A stretch of 64,000 nucleotides of DNA from Lampris incognitus (GCF_029633865.1 NC_079214.1:19098119-19162118); one strand, 5' to 3'; positions 10,898-23,095 are shown, counted from the stretch's first letter. The notes: generated by a model not told the origin, from the sequence alone. Program-made: numbers and translations.

Positions 10898-11590
10898 TTA
10901 GTCATTGTATCTGGCAGGGCGCCTAACTGCTCTGCCGCACTTTGTGTAGCATGTGGGTGTGCTGCCTGTAGTCACCGGAGGAGGGTCGTGTGGTGGCAGG
11001 TCATGTAGTGGTGAGTCGACTGGCACAGGCGCTTGTGAGGGTGAGGGTTGTACCTCTGAGTCAAAATGTTCATCACTGTCCGTGTCTCTGAATAGGCTCG
11101 GATGTATCTTCCTCAGATATCGCCTGTTCCTTCTTTGCATCCTCCCAGCCGGTGTCTGCACAGTGTAGGACCGTGGTTCATCTCGCTGTCGGATGACAAC
11201 GGCAGGCTCCCAGCCGCGCCGCGTTTGCATGTGTACGGTGTCTCCTGGGGTCAACACTGGCAGGGGCTTTGCACACTGGTCGTAACGTTGTTTTTGGCGG
11301 AACTGCAGGTTCCGGATCTTGCTGTGAATGTGCTGTGGGACTGATTGTGTCAGCACAGCACTGGAGCACGGAAGTGTGCTTCGTAGAACTCTCCCCATCA
11401 ACATTTGTGCAGGTGATACGTCCAGTCCTGTCACCGGTGTGTTCCTCAGTGACAGCAGCACCAGATGTCGGTCAGTGCCGGTCTGCATTGCCTTCTTCAG
11501 CGCATGTTTCACTGTCTTTATGGCTCTCTCAGCCATGCCATTTGAAGAGGGAAAACCTGGGCTGGAGTGTGTGAGCTTGAACTGTTCCAT
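10898..11590 (-). pseudogene. Gypsy integrase C-terminal fragment
   Basis: The open frame contains SPGFPSSNGMAERAIKTVK (the last part of the integrase core with the catalytic Glu), SPAQMLMGR and a basic RRNRRYLRK tail. The protease, RT, RNase H and most of the integrase are missing, so it cannot act by itself. Confidence 0.85.
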
Positions 11591-11693
11591 ATTTGTGCTC
11601 AGGCTAGCACGTGTTAGCTAGCTGCCTCAGCTACCAGCGAACTCGTTGAAGTACCGCCGCCGAATTATACCGCAACTCCGTCTTCTGACACTA

Positions 11694-11916
11694 TGTTGTG
11701 ACTTCTCTTATGTACACTATTGTAGTGTTACTATTCGTGGGTTACTAACTTAATCACGATTATATATAAGTACACGGAGACGAGGATGCGGCACAAGTCT
11801 GATCTTTACTGACGGAGACATCACACACTACTAGGCTCGACCAGTGTATTACAGAACTCAGTAGTGGTGACAGTCCAACACAATCGAGCACCGAGTGCTC
11901 GATCCAATACACCACA
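11694..11916 (-). repeat. 5' LTR of miniature Gypsy element
   Basis: Same length as its partner; starts TGTTGTGACTTC and ends CACCACA on the plus strand. Confidence 0.88.
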
Positions 11917-12766
11917 CCCCCCCCCACACACACACAAAATGAAAGCTTCCTATTTTGCAACATGTTTTGTTATTTTTTTGTTCTGCACTCACAGGATACA
12001 TGGTGTTGTTCGTCTGCGTTGAGCATCAGTTATCAACGAGCATCAATTATCAGTAATTTACTTATTGGCTGGATACCACAACCTTCTCATGCTTAACAGT
12101 TTTCAGTGTTTAAATTTTGAAGAAAAATTCTTAATTGAAAGTGAACTGACCCCAACCATGGTGCAACAAAAACAGATGAAAGATAATTTGCCAAGGACAA
12201 AATATTTAACAATTATAAATAATAATAAAATACAACAAAACGATAAAGCCTGCAATTAGCTCACATTGGTTGACCTTCTTCTCTCAATACACCGGGTATG
12301 GGCCACAAAACATGGTTACATTTCAAATGGTTTCAATTTAGGATGGTTACACTCAGGGACGGCTGGTATAAATGGGCTCACACAGGGCTTAGTCCTCCCT
12401 ATCTTTTGCAATAAAGATGAGAAAATTATTGTTAAAAAACCTTAGAACAGATTATTTGAAAATTTGCTGGAACCTAAGAGCAGCAACAACGCTTAATAGT
12501 CGCAAGAAAAACAGAAAATACATACATCTAAATGGGCTATTTTTTTACAGCCTAAACACAATGCATCAGCTTCCATTCATCTCCGTGTTATGTGAGTGAC
12601 AGGTGACTTGGCACGCCCCCTTGATTTGCTGATCATTTGGGCTAAATTCAATCAGCCCACAGACTGATTGAATTGAGACTTTTGACCAATGACAGCACAG
12701 ACAGGACATACAGTGACGTGCTGCTTGTGTGAGAGTGGGAGGGGAGAAAAGTGAGCGTCTGGGTCC

Positions 12767-13749
12767 ATGGCGGCCGCGGGCGTTAGGATGAACGAGGTGG
12801 ATTGTTTACTTCCTCGTCCATTTTCTTCAATGTCTTTGGAGGAAAAATTGGAAGTGAAGAGGCTGGGGACACATCGTCCAAATAACACAAAAGGACAGGT
12901 GACAAAATCGCAAGTTTTGTGTGACTTGGGTTTCAACGAAAGGACCGGCTAACGGCAAGTGTAGCTAAGAATTCACTTTTCTGTTCCCCACGCTTGGTTT
13001 TTGGGGGAGACGCGGCTCGGACCCAGCAGGAATGGTGGATTTGAAACATTTATCCGACAAGAATGCGGCACAAGTCACCCTGGAGCTAGCGTAAAGCTAT
13101 CGATGCTGGGTAAAGCTAACACCGCCGGTCAACTGGATGAGGGCCACTGCATTTCTATACAGAGACACAACGAGCTGGTAAAGAAAACAGCCAATCATTA
13201 TCGCGGATTGTGGACCGTATTAAATGTTGTGGGGCACGTGAGCTAGCTCTGCGGGGGTCCGACGAATCCCCGACTTGTGTTTCTGGGCCTCGTTGACCAG
13301 CTCTCTTTTTCGGATAGCCAGCTAGCCGATCACAGACGAGCCAAAATGAGTTGCCTGATTGTAAGTTAGCTGTGTATGGACAAACATTGGCTGATGAAAT
13401 ATCGCAGGCACCGTTTGCGGCTGTGCAAGCTGAGGCAACCGATGCGGCGTGTGTAAGCCAGTGCGGTATTGTTCTCAGGGAACAATCTGAGAACAACCTT
13501 CACAGCACTTTTTCTGCAACACTGAGATTAACAGTCATCACAACCCCCATGACATCTGCAGAGTCAGAGAGGTCACTTAAGAGGATCAAGTCATACCTCC
13601 GAAGTACTGTGGGACAGGATAGGCTGAACGCCCTGGCTGTGCTGTCTATTGAGCGGGACTTCATCCAAAAATCGCCGGACTTCAGTGACCTGGTGATGAA
13701 CCTGTTTGCGTCCCAGAAAGGTCGTCGATGCGAGCTTCTCTTCAGATAA
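12767..13749 (+). pseudogene. hAT transposase relic (TTF finger/DUF4371 plus dimerisation domain)
   Basis: The N-terminal part reads NSLFC and VFGGDAARTQQ (TTF-type finger), then QRHNELVKKTANHYRG. The frame breaks, the catalytic middle is missing, and the C-terminal hAT dimerisation part follows (TSAESERSLKRIKSYLRST, DRLNALAVLSIERDF). A TIR-like CAGGGACGGCTGG is near 12355. The right end is not found. This is a different lineage from the surrounding hAT. Confidence 0.6.
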
Positions 13750-14204
13750 GGTAGGCCCAAGTCTGTAGACCTCTTAAAAGACCGCCAGACACGTTTGGCT
13801 TTCCTGTCTACATATTGCTTGTCTCTCTTCTATAATGACCGTTATTTGTACTGTGCTTGCCAAAGTGTTTTATTCGGGACATGTTTGACACAATGTGTTG
13901 CAAAACAGTTTTGATAAAAACAGTTGAAGTATTTATTGGCAGTCGTTTCAGTTGGGACACGTTTTGTTTTGCATCCGTAGGTGAGCCCTTTTCTGACATT
14001 GTAGGCTACATGAGTCTGCATTCTGTTTTTTGGCATCAGGCCATTCTCTATAGTGTTGTTGTAGAGCCCTTGCTATAACAAGCTATATAGTGTCGTTGCT
14101 CTGACTTGGTGTCTCAGATGTTATGTCGCTGTTGCTGTAGTGTGAACTGTATATGGGTATACTATATTATTTGTTAGCCCACCCACCCAATCACTGCTTA
14201 CATT

Positions 14205-14460
14205 TCAAAAAGATCAAGCTTGACTGTGTCGTTGCACTAAGCCTGTCTCGGTGAGGGCGCATGAAGGCCTCCGTGACTAAATACCCTCTCCACTGGTGGC
14301 AGGAACGGCGAGCCCTCTCATAGCCACAAGACAGAGCCTTGGGGAGACCTTAACACGCCTTTTCCAGAAATCCCGGCAGTCCACTTCTTCCTCATCAGAG
14401 GACACCTGGATGTAGCGAATGAGCTCAGCCTTGACAGATGGGCCATGGTCTACATTTCTC
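14205..14460 (-). pseudogene. ZBED-type hAT C-terminal relic
   Basis: Broken minus-strand frames read KAELIRYIQVSSDEEEVD, DFWKRR and IFSHGGLHAPSPRQA, the hAT dimerisation domain. The DNA resembles 27170-27300 of the younger element. Confidence 0.5.
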
Positions 14461-14742
14461 TTGTTGCTTTCTTTCTGCGATTGCGATACAACAAAACAAA
14501 TTTACACATATACAAATAATACAAATTTGTCGTGTTGCTGCGACATGCAGCGACTTACATTTTGCATGTTTTACACAAAACCTCTTTCTGCTCAATATCG
14601 CTGAATTTGAATCCAAAATATCGCCATATAACAGAGGTCGCATTTTTATTTATTATTATTATTTTTGTTTTGCCACCGGTTCGTCAGCGTTAACCTGCTC
14701 GTTGTCATCGGTATCCATTTTTTCCTTCTTTCTGGTCTGCAC

Positions 14743-14818
<76 letters not shown>
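14743..14818. repeat. (CA)n microsatellite
   Basis: About 38 CA units with almost no interruption. Confidence 0.95.
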
Positions 14819-14819
<1 letters not shown>

Positions 14820-15302
14820 CCACACCGTATAGTCATGTGACCGTAGGTCGCACACGCGTCACTGCCTAAACAGAAACTGATTGGTCACCTCTTAATTATG
14901 GGCGTAGATATGCAGACTGCGCACAAACGGACGGTCACACACGCACACTGATTGCGATGAGATGAATCGCGCAGCGCTAAACTGCAGGTGCGCTCGCCAT
15001 GGTCGCCATGTTGTTGCTGCAGTTTACAGTCATCTGTAGCTGCGCGCAAGCGTCAAGTTGCGCATGATAATAAGGGAGGGAATGACATTCAGCTCGTCAG
15101 ACATTTCCTTAATATTAATGCGCCAAAAAAATGACAAAATATTGTTTACTAGTCCCAAATCTCGAATCCGAGTCGAGTCTCAAGTCTTTTGAGGACGAGT
15201 CAAGCCTCAAGTCGCTGTGTGTGTGTGACTTATGTGCGACTCGAGTCCAAGTCGCAAACTCGAGTCCCCATCTCTGCAAACATGTAAAGGGAGATCATCA
15301 GT

Positions 15303-15470
15303 AATCAATCAATCAATCAATCAGATTTTAAGTTTATAGCACTTTTCATACAAACAAATGTAACACAAAGTGCTTCACACAATAAAACAATGAAATCAAT
15401 AAAACCCCCCCCCATCACAAAAAATAAATAAATAAAAGTACAGGCAAATTCTAGAAATGTACAAACAAGT
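15303..15470. repeat. Retroposon tail with (AATC)n
   Basis: AATC units, then TTTATAGCACTTTTCATAC and CAAAGTGCTTCACAC, the kind of sequence found at the 3' end of L2/CR1-like fish retroposons. Boundaries are approximate. Confidence 0.4.
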
Positions 15471-16149
15471 TTAAAACAAGTTCATGACATGCAGTACAGA
15501 CCTGGCACAGAAAATGTCACTGCTGACTGTCTGTCCAGGCTCCCCGTTGCTAACTGCAGGTCAGGGTCAGGAGGCCGCCCGCTTGGGCACAGGACTATGT
15601 TAAGTGCGGACGGTAAACTAAAACAAGAGTAGCCTATTGGTATGAAACTGTTATTTCGAAACTGTTAATGTGATGTAATGTGACCTTTGTATCGGTAATG
15701 TGACCTTTGCATTGACTTCCGTGCAGTTATAATAGCAAAGCGGTCTACCAGAGCATATTTGTGTCATTTTCCCTTCTGATTTCAAGAACAACAGATGACA
15801 AAGCAATTTCTGCAACCGGAAAGAGTAGTTTACACCACATTATTTCGAGACGGAGATATATGGTAATACAATCAAGCAGCTGCAGTGACAGGAAAAATAA
15901 TGCACCTCTGACATATTGTAGCGAATCGGGGGACAACGCAACCACCGGAACTGCCGCGGCCGGGAAGCGAACCTGTATCGCCCGCACCGCAGGAGACATC
16001 GCTAACCGCTAGACTAAAGGGTCAGACCCGCGAGCTAGCGGCCAGCGTGTCTTCTTATCCATGCACGTTACAATATGTTATCCATTTGCACTGCAAATTC
16101 ACATACTTATAAATGCACACATGCAATTGTAGATACTGCCGCTGTTGAA
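15471..16149. other. No recognisable feature
   Basis: No gene or named repeat seen; the ORFs at 15745-16012 on both strands show no domain. Confidence 0.4.
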
Positions 16150-16274
16150 CTTAATATAGATTTAAACTTGTTTGTCAGGGATGTGAGTGCTGCTGGCCTG
16201 TGCAGTGCTTTATGAGCACCAGTCTAGATTATATCCCTGGATAGTCAAGCTGTGCAGGAGCATGGCATTGATAC
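16150..16274 (-). repeat. Duplicated 3' flank of SelW2-like copy 2 (left part)
   Basis: CTAGATTATATCCCTGGATAG and neighbouring bases match 7140-7240 beside copy 1. The match resumes at about 20107 after the Gypsy insertion. Confidence 0.6.
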
Positions 16275-16449
16275 TGTGGCGGACACTAGGGGCTATGCCT
16301 CTCACCCAGCAGGACTGTGAGCTGGGGGCGTGGTTTACGTTCCCGGGCTCGCCGGTGCAGGGTTGTTCCTGCTGCAGTTGGTTTTTGGAGGTGAGGAATA
16401 AACATCAAACTCGCCTTGGTCTCCTGTGTTTTTCCTCATTCCTGCCACA
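16275..16449 (+). repeat. 5' LTR of Gypsy element
   Basis: It starts TGTGGCGGACACTAG and ends TGCCACA; an AATAAA lies inside. About four differences from the 3' LTR point to a fairly recent insertion. Confidence 0.9.
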
Positions 16450-16469
16450 TTGGTGACCCAGAATTGAAC

Positions 16470-17243
16470 ATGTTTGGAGAGGAGTGTGAATCCACTTCGG
16501 CCACGCCGCCCCAATCACAGCCGGCTGTTCTCGCCGCGGCTGTGAAACTCCCAGAGTTCTGGCAGAGCGACCCGGCCTCGTGGTTCCAGCATGTCGAGGC
16601 GCTGTTCCACCTGCGTGGAATCTCCGCGGACGACTCCAGATACTATTTGGTCGTCGCTGCGCTGGACCAGCAGTCCACACGCCGGGCCATGCAGCTGTTG
16701 CGCGCCCCTCCGCAACACGATAAATACGTCGCCCTCAAACATCTTCTGCTCCGGAGGTACAGCCTATCTACCGCAGAGAGGGCAGATAGAATCCTTTCCC
16801 TATCCGGTTTGGGCGACGGGACGGCTGTGGATCTCATGGACAATATGCTGTCGCTGCTAGGCTCAGACGAAGGTGGGTTCCTTTTCCCGCACGTTTTCCT
16901 GCGCCAGCTCCCGTCTCCTGTGCGCGCGGCTTTGGCTAACTCCCCGTGTTTGGCCGCTGGTGACTGCCGAGGTTTGGCTGAGGAGGCCGATCGGGTCCTG
17001 CTGGCTACCAGACGGTTCTCTGTGCAGAGTGTGGCATCGGAGCCTCTGCAGCCGACGTCGGAGGACACGGACCCGGCAGTGGTGGCTGAAGTGACTGCCC
17101 GGAGACGGCGCGGGAAAGGCCTCTGTTTCTTCCACCAGCTTTTTGGCGGCAAAGCGAGGCGCTGCGTCCCTCCGTGCACGTTTGAGGCGGCGGGAAACTC
17201 CCGGGCAGCGCCCAGTAGCAGCTGTGGGCGCTGGCGGACGTAG
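16470..17243 (+). CDS. Gypsy gag polyprotein
   Basis: I chose the ATG at 16470, twenty bases past the 5' LTR; the frame stays open to 17243. It carries a capsid-like block ([49 protein letters not shown]) and a Cys/His cluster near the C-terminus (CFFHQLF...RRCVPPC) that may be a degenerate zinc knuckle. Pol starts in another frame and overlaps its end, so a frameshift would be needed to make Gag-Pol. Confidence 0.75.
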   Translation: MFGEECESTSATPPQSQPAVLAAAVKLPEFWQSDPASWFQHVEALFHLRGISADDSRYYLVVAALDQQSTRRAMQLLRAPPQHDKYVALKHLLLRRYSLSTAERADRILSLSGLGDGTAVDLMDNMLSLLGSDEGGFLFPHVFLRQLPSPVRAALANSPCLAAGDCRGLAEEADRVLLATRRFSVQSVASEPLQPTSEDTDPAVVAEVTARRRRGKGLCFFHQLFGGKARRCVPPCTFEAAGNSRAAPSSSCGRWRT

Positions 17244-19947
17244 TGAGCTGCTCTTCATTAAGGACACGATGTCAGGAAGACGGTTTCTGGTGGACTCAGG
17301 CTCGCAAAAGAGCCTACTCCCTCCTGCTAAGACAGACAGGTCGGCCGAAGGCGGCGGCCCACAGTTGAGTGCAGCTAACGGTTCATCCATTGCGACGTTT
17401 GGCACAAGGTTGGTGACTGTTTGCTTCCACGGGCGCCATTTTGAGTGGGACTTTGTAGTGGCCGCCATTACGGTTCGTATTATCGGCGCGGATTTTCTGT
17501 GTGCTAATGGTCTGCTGGTTGATGTTGCAAACCGCCGTTTAATTGATGCTGTGTCTTTCGCCACTGTTCCGTGCGAGACAGGGGGAGCCGGGCCGTTAAC
17601 ACACGCTAACTTTTTAGCATTAGGGGATGTTTTTCAGCGTTTGCTGGCGGATTTTCCATCGGTGACTACGCCTGCCTTTTCCACCGCGGTTACTAAACAC
17701 GGGGTAGAACATTTCATTCCCACTCTGGGACCGCCAGTATTTGCGCGCGCGCGGCGCCTCGACGCGGTAAAATTGGCTACAGCCAAGGAGGAGTTCGCCA
17801 TCATGGAGCGTCTGGGTATAGTGAGGCGTTCCAACAGCCCGTGGGCCTCGCCGCTTCACATGGTGCCCAAGGCGGATGGGTCGTGGCGGCCTTGCGGCGA
17901 TTTTCGCCGCCTGAACAACGTCACCGCCAATGACCGCTATCCCATCCCACACATACAGGACTTTTCCATACGCCTGGCAGGTACCACTATTTTCTCTAAG
18001 GTGGACCTGGTGCGCGGCTATCATCAGGTTCCCGTGCGCGCAGAGGACGTGCCCAAGACCGCAGTGATCGCCCCGTTTGGGCTTTTTGAGTTCATGCGCA
18101 TGCCTTTTGGCTTGAAGGGGGCAGCGCAAACCTTTCAGAGGCTGATGGACTCGGTGTTGCGTGACCTTGCTTTCGTGTTCGTTTATGTCGACGACATATT
18201 AGTGGCCAGTCCGTCAGCTGAAGAGCACCTGGCGCACCTGAAACAGGTTTTCCGTCGTCTGGATGAACACGGCCTGATAGTCAACCCGGCCAAGTGTCAG
18301 TTTGGACTGCCGATGATTGACTTCTTGGATCACCGCATTTCGCCGCAAGGCGCGGTCCCGTTGCCTTCTAAGGTGCAAGGGGTGGCAGAATTTCCCCGCC
18401 CAGTCTCTGTTAAGGCATTGCAGGAATTCTTGGGCATGGTGAATTTCTATAACCGTTTCCTCCCTCGCGCTGCCCACCTCCTTCAGCCACTTTACGAAGC
18501 CCTGCGGCTTTAGAAGGCTAACGACCCTGTCGACTGGACTCCCGAACAGGTCCAGGCCTTTGACGGAGCTAAGTGCGCCCTGGCTAACGCTGCCCTCCTC
18601 GCCCATCCCACACCCACGGCGTCCATAGCTTTAACAACCGATGCGTCTGACATAGCCGTGGGGGCTGTGGTTGAACAGCGTGTGGCGAATGCGTGGCAGC
18701 CACTCGCATTTTTTAGCCGCAAACTGCGGGATAGCGAGCGCAAGTACAGCATTTTTGACCGGGAGTTGCTGGCACTGCACCTTGCAACCCGGCATTTCCG
18801 CTTCCTGCTGGAGGGTCGTCCATTCACGGCTTATGTGGATCATAAGCCGCTGACTTTTGCCATGTCCAATGTGACTGAGCCGTGGTCTGCTCGTCAACAG
18901 CGCCACGTAGGGGCGATCTCCGAGTTCACAACGGACATTCAGCATGTGGCCGGGAAGTCTAACCCTGTTGCTGATTGTCTGTCGCGTGTGCTTGTGTGTC
19001 CTGTGCACCTCGGTGTGGATTTCTCTGCTATGGCTGCCGACCAGCCCAGCGACCCGGACGTCCTTGCCCTTAGGTTAACGCGTACCGGTCTCAAGCTAGA
19101 GGACGCTGTGATGCAGGAATGCAGTCCTGCCCTCCTCTGCGATGTCTCCACCGGCCGTCCCCGCCCCGTTGTTCCAGTGGCCTGGTGCCGTCGAGTTTTC
19201 CATTCGATTCACTCCCTCTCGCAGCCTGGAGTTCGGGCGTCGGTGAAGTTGGTCGGTTCCAAGTTCGTCTGGCCTGGCCTCTGCAAGGACGTCAAGGGGT
19301 GGGCAGCTGCATGTGTAGCGTGCCAGCGCGCTAAGGTCCACCAGCACACTAAATCGCCCCTTGAACCGTTTCCGATCCCGGCCAGACGTTTCAACCACGT
19401 GCATGTGGACCTGGTGGGCCCTCTACCTTCTTCACAGGGTTTTACGCACCTGCTCACAATGGTAGATCGGACCACCAGGTGGCCAGAGGCTGTCCCTCTA
19501 TCCTCCACAACATCCTCGGATGTTGCACGCGCTTTTCTTTCCTCCTGGGTCGCCCGTTTCGGCACTCCGTCAGATATCACCTCAGACAGGGGCCCCCAGT
19601 TCGTGTCAGAGCTCTGGTCGGCACTTGCGCGATCCTTGGGTGTGCAGGTACACCGCACTACCGTGTATCACCCTCAGGCTAACGGGTTGTGTTAACGTTT
19701 TCACCGGTTGCTCAAGGCAGCGCTGCGCGCTGCGCTCTCAGATGGTAACTGGGTGGATCGTTTACCTTGGGTTATGCTCAGGTTGCGTGCGGCTCCTAAG
19801 GAGGACCTCGACGCGTCACCCGCTGAGCTGGTGCTCGGTCAGCCGCTCCGCGTCCCTGGGGAATTTTTGCCTGGGAGTTCTGCTCCTCGACCCCGTCCGG
19901 CCGTTTATCCTTCTGGGTGTTCGGGGGGGCTGTGTGGCGGACACTAG
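17143..19947 (+). pseudogene. Gypsy pol (protease-RT-RNase H-integrase), two stops
   Basis: The aspartic protease has [10 protein letters not shown] near 17290. The RT has the YVDD box at 18184-18195. TAG at 18511-18513 lies between RT and RNase H, which continues TTDASDIAVGAVVEQR. The integrase zinc region and core (HVDLVGPLPSS, ITSDRGPQFV) follow, and TAA at 19693-19695 sits where the conserved Glu codon of the core is expected. The frame then runs to 19947 near the 3' LTR. Each stop looks like one base change. Confidence 0.85.
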
Positions 19948-20106
19948 GGGCTATGCCTCTCACCCAGCAGGATTGTAAGCTGGGGGCGTGGTTTACGTCC
20001 CCGGGCTCGCCGGTGCAGGGTTGTTCCTGCTGCAGTTGGTTTTTGGAGTTGAGGAATAAACATCAAACTCGCCTTGGTCTCCTGTGTTTTTCCTCATTCC
20101 TGCCAT
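19933..20106 (+). repeat. 3' LTR of Gypsy element
   Basis: Same sequence as the 5' LTR with few changes. The last bases (CCATC) differ, so the exact end is uncertain by one or two bases. Confidence 0.88.
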
Positions 20107-20298
20107 CATACAAGATAATCCCTCTCACTGTAGAGAGCAAATCTGAACATCGCATAGGTGAATAAACAGAGAAACTGTATGGGAAGAGAATTTTCTTAAT
20201 TAAGACAGATGTTACAAAGAGCATTATAGACACTTCTAAATACAGCCAGACAAACAACAAGAGCACTTCCTCAGATGACCATCAGACGAATTACTTCT

Positions 20299-20850
20299 AG
20301 AAGAATCAGAACCAGAATAATGTTTATTGGCCATGTAGGTTTGCAAACACATTGAATTTGACTCCGGTTTTGTGGCCCTCTCAGTGTACTTAACATAAGA
20401 ATAACAACACAACACAATTTCTTTGTCTTCTCATTCATCTTGTTCTTCTTCTTTTGGCTTATTCCCTGTTTCTCGGGGGTTGCCACAGCGGATTTTTTTT
20501 AATAGAATAGAATATACACGAGGTTTGACTTATACAGGTGAAATAAGAGGTGATAAAGTGCAGTGGTGCAGAGAATATATCAGAGAGGCTGAAATAGATG
20601 TTAGCAGGTTACTTGCATAAATGCCTGAAGTAGATGGACATGACAGTGTGTACCAGTATACATACAATGTGCAGCATAGTATATACAAAATGGTTGGATT
20701 ATTCGACCGTGTTAAGTGTCCATTTGAATGACAGCCGTGGAAAGAAACTTTTTATATCTGGTTCTTTTGAGGTACAGTGTTCTGTAGCGCCTTCCAGAGG
20801 CAAACAGAGTTGGAACAGGTTGTGACCAGGGTGTGATGGGTCTTCTAAGA
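20299..20850. mobile_element. Retroposon tail (fish LINE-like 3' sequence)
   Basis: AAGAATCAGAACCAGAATAA, TTTGACTCCGG and CTGTAGCGCCTTCCAGAGG are typical of a fish LINE 3' region; a small RTE-tail fragment (GGGGTTGCCACAGCGGAT) lies near 20475. It sits within the SECIS of copy 2. Confidence 0.5.
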
Positions 20851-20905
20851 TTGCATTGTGTACACACTGTTCATTTTAAATGTGGACGGTCATGAATAGA
20901 AGACA
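20851..20905 (-). pseudogene. Degenerate SECIS of copy 2
   Basis: It aligns base for base with the copy 1 SECIS: ATGA and the apical AA are kept, but the CGAT half of the quartet is CAAT and helix II has mismatches. The retroposon at about 20299-20850 is inserted at the helix I return arm. Confidence 0.65.
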
Positions 20906-21264
20906 GATTAGTGACCGGCGCCAAAGTGTTGCTCTTCTCATCTTCTGGATTTTGGCTGTATTCACACCAGAACACAACTGATCTCCAGTCAAGCGACAGA
21001 CAGTAAGGTATTGCATTGGAATAGAGATAGAAAAGAGCTAACAACTATATATAAACATGGATATATATTATGTCTACTTAGTCAGATTTTCAGTTATGAT
21101 GTGAATACAGCTGTAGCTTTAACTTCGTTTGTGCTACTGGAGAATGCATCCATCCTTATTCTGCTTTTGCATTTTCTCTACTTTTTCTCCTTGTCTCACC
21201 TTCTTCACCAACTCCACCACCTGGTCATATTCAATCAGAAAAGCATTTCATTCTGTGTGTGAGT

Positions 21265-22140
21265 TAATCAGTCAAGCACTATTTGTATGTAGATCATCGG
21301 CAGTCACTTGGGTCGAGTATGGCCGTCCTCCCTCTTGGTCCCTCTGGGTCCTCAATTGGGTGTAGAGGCTGATCCTCGAGACGCATAATGGGAGGATGTC
21401 TGCACGTGACAGCTTTTTAAATGGAGTGGCTGATGCACCTGCAGCAACCACGCGGCAGGGGGTAAAATGGCATAGATTAATTTTTGGTGGAAAAAAACTT
21501 AAGTGTTATTTGCTTATAATACTAATAAACACAGGTATTAAATCCTCTGAACTGTTCAGCAAGTAAGGGATAGATACTAGGAGTTGTTTAGGAAAAGGGT
21601 GCAAGTGTTAAAAGAAATAGGCGGAAAGGTCTTTTTGTATCATCCCCTGCAATTACAGACAGTAAAATGTTTTTAGGAGGTTAAAATATCTCGAAGATCT
21701 GTAGACAAGTATTGCAGGCTGTCTTCTGCTCATATGCAAATGTTGGAACCAGATTAGCTAAGTTCACAAACGTAGAAAGAGTAAATACCAAAGTTTCCTC
21801 TACGTTCCCCTGCATCAAAGGCCAATACTTGAAACTCAACAGCTTTGACAGAGAAAAAAAACCAAAAAAAAAAACCACAGACCTTATAAAAAATAGAAGT
21901 GAAAGGCACATGACAACCCTAAAAAGTACCCTTCCAGTCACTGCTATAAAAAAAAGTCATCAGGTATAAGATCTCTTATGGTGTTAAGTGAGTGACTAAA
22001 AGCCAAGACAAAGGCATTTTATGGACAAATGAAGGACAATAGACAAAGGACCTAACCTTTAAAATGGAACGTAGATTGTTTTCATTTTATGCTGTCAATC
22101 ATTATGTGCTGAAATGTGTCATTCTGTTGCTCCATTGATT
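21265..22140. other. Intron of copy 2, no other feature
   Basis: Non-coding, with A runs near 21850. I see no named repeat. Confidence 0.4.
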
Positions 22141-22904
22141 GATATCTCATTTTGAAATTAAACTGGAATGGATGGAGTTTGAGTTTCACAGTGACAAACC
22201 TGGTCATAATCAGGTAAACCTCCCTGTCTTCGCCTTGGAATAAATCAGCTGACCATGTACTGTCACCTCAAGGCTGGCGGTGGACATCAAACAGGTTATA
22301 AACATGATGATACAAGGTATGCTAGGTAAGTGCTATGCGATATCATGCATGTCTCAAGGGTGTGGGCCTATATATTTTTGGAACGGGGAATATTTCAACA
22401 TTTAAATGTAGAACAAATAGGTTTGCAGACAAAGAGGACGGTCGTGACAGTGAGAGAAAGAGGAAATGAGCAGAGAAAACACCTCGGGCCTGTCCCATTA
22501 TGCACACTTGATTATACATTGTAAACTTAGTCACTGAAGCCAAAAGCCAGTGCATTCTTACTGCTGATCCGAAGTCTGCATAAATGGGGAGGGTTGCGTC
22601 AGGTAGGGCATCCGGCGTAAAACTTTTACAAAATCAAATATGTGGATCATAAATCTGATTTCGATACCAGATTGGTGAAGGCCCGGGTTACCTATGACCA
22701 CCACTGGTACTGTTGGCCAGCAGCGTGCCAGTGGAAACTATGCTACTGTTGGGCGAAGGAGAAAGAGAGGGGGAAGACATGTCCAGAGGCAGTGAGAGAG
22801 GAGGAAGGGTAGGAGTGTGGAGGCGAGAGTCAGAACTTTGAATGTTGGCACTGTGACTGATAAAGGGAGAGAGCTGACTGATATGTTAGAGAGAAGGAAG
22901 GTAG

Positions 22905-23095
22905 ATAAACGAGGCTCCGTGTTTTCGGTTTTTATTTTCCAAAGCCATCCAGCATGCCGAATTTCGCCACAAGAGGACACTGTTACATAACCTCGCATGA
23001 AAAGGAACAACTTTTGGATCCGTGAAAATGAGTTTAAAAATCTGGGTATTTTTTGGTAAAAATCGGTAAAAACCGAAAACGCTGAGCCTTGTAGA
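22905..23095. mobile_element. MITE inside RTE
   Basis: About 190 bp with inverted ends sharing GTTTTCGGTTTTTA, inserted in the RTE endonuclease. GTAGATA occurs on both sides as a 7-bp duplication, and the uninterrupted RTE copy at 3.97 kb shows the empty site. Confidence 0.75.

Larger units (their letters stand above)
10336..11916 (-). mobile_element. Miniature Ty3/Gypsy LTR element, internally deleted
   Basis: Two 223-bp LTRs (10336-10558 and 11694-11916), TG...CA, almost identical. The 5' LTR is the right one. Next to it the primer site TAGTGTCAGAAG fits the 3' end of tRNA-Leu. A purine tract (GGAAAAGAGGGA on the minus strand) adjoins the left LTR. CCCCC flanks both sides. Only the end of pol remains. 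Confidence 0.85.
9625..15276 (-). mobile_element. Old hAT transposon (ZBED type) with nested insertions
   Basis: Ends read TAGAGATG at the left and, on the other strand, CAGAGATG at the right, flanked by near-identical 8-bp duplications (CAAACACG 9617-9624 and CAAACATG 15277-15284). Both subterminal regions are rich in GAGTC/AAGTC repeats like those of the hAT at 26592-30951. A minus-strand relic of the same C-terminal transposase domain is at 14205-14460. A SINE, an LTR element and another hAT relic lie inside. Confidence 0.65.
16275..20106 (+). mobile_element. Ty3/Gypsy LTR retrotransposon
   Basis: Two LTRs of about 175 bp (TGTGGCGG...), primer site TTGGTGACCCAGAATTG right after the 5' LTR, then gag and pol with protease, RT, RNase H and integrase. 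Pol has two in-frame stops and is short after the integrase core. No envelope gene is present. ATAC flanks both sides as a probable target duplication. Confidence 0.92.

Noticed and set aside
14438-14869. 143-codon ORF with a His/Thr run
   Set aside because: Translation of the (CA)n microsatellite.
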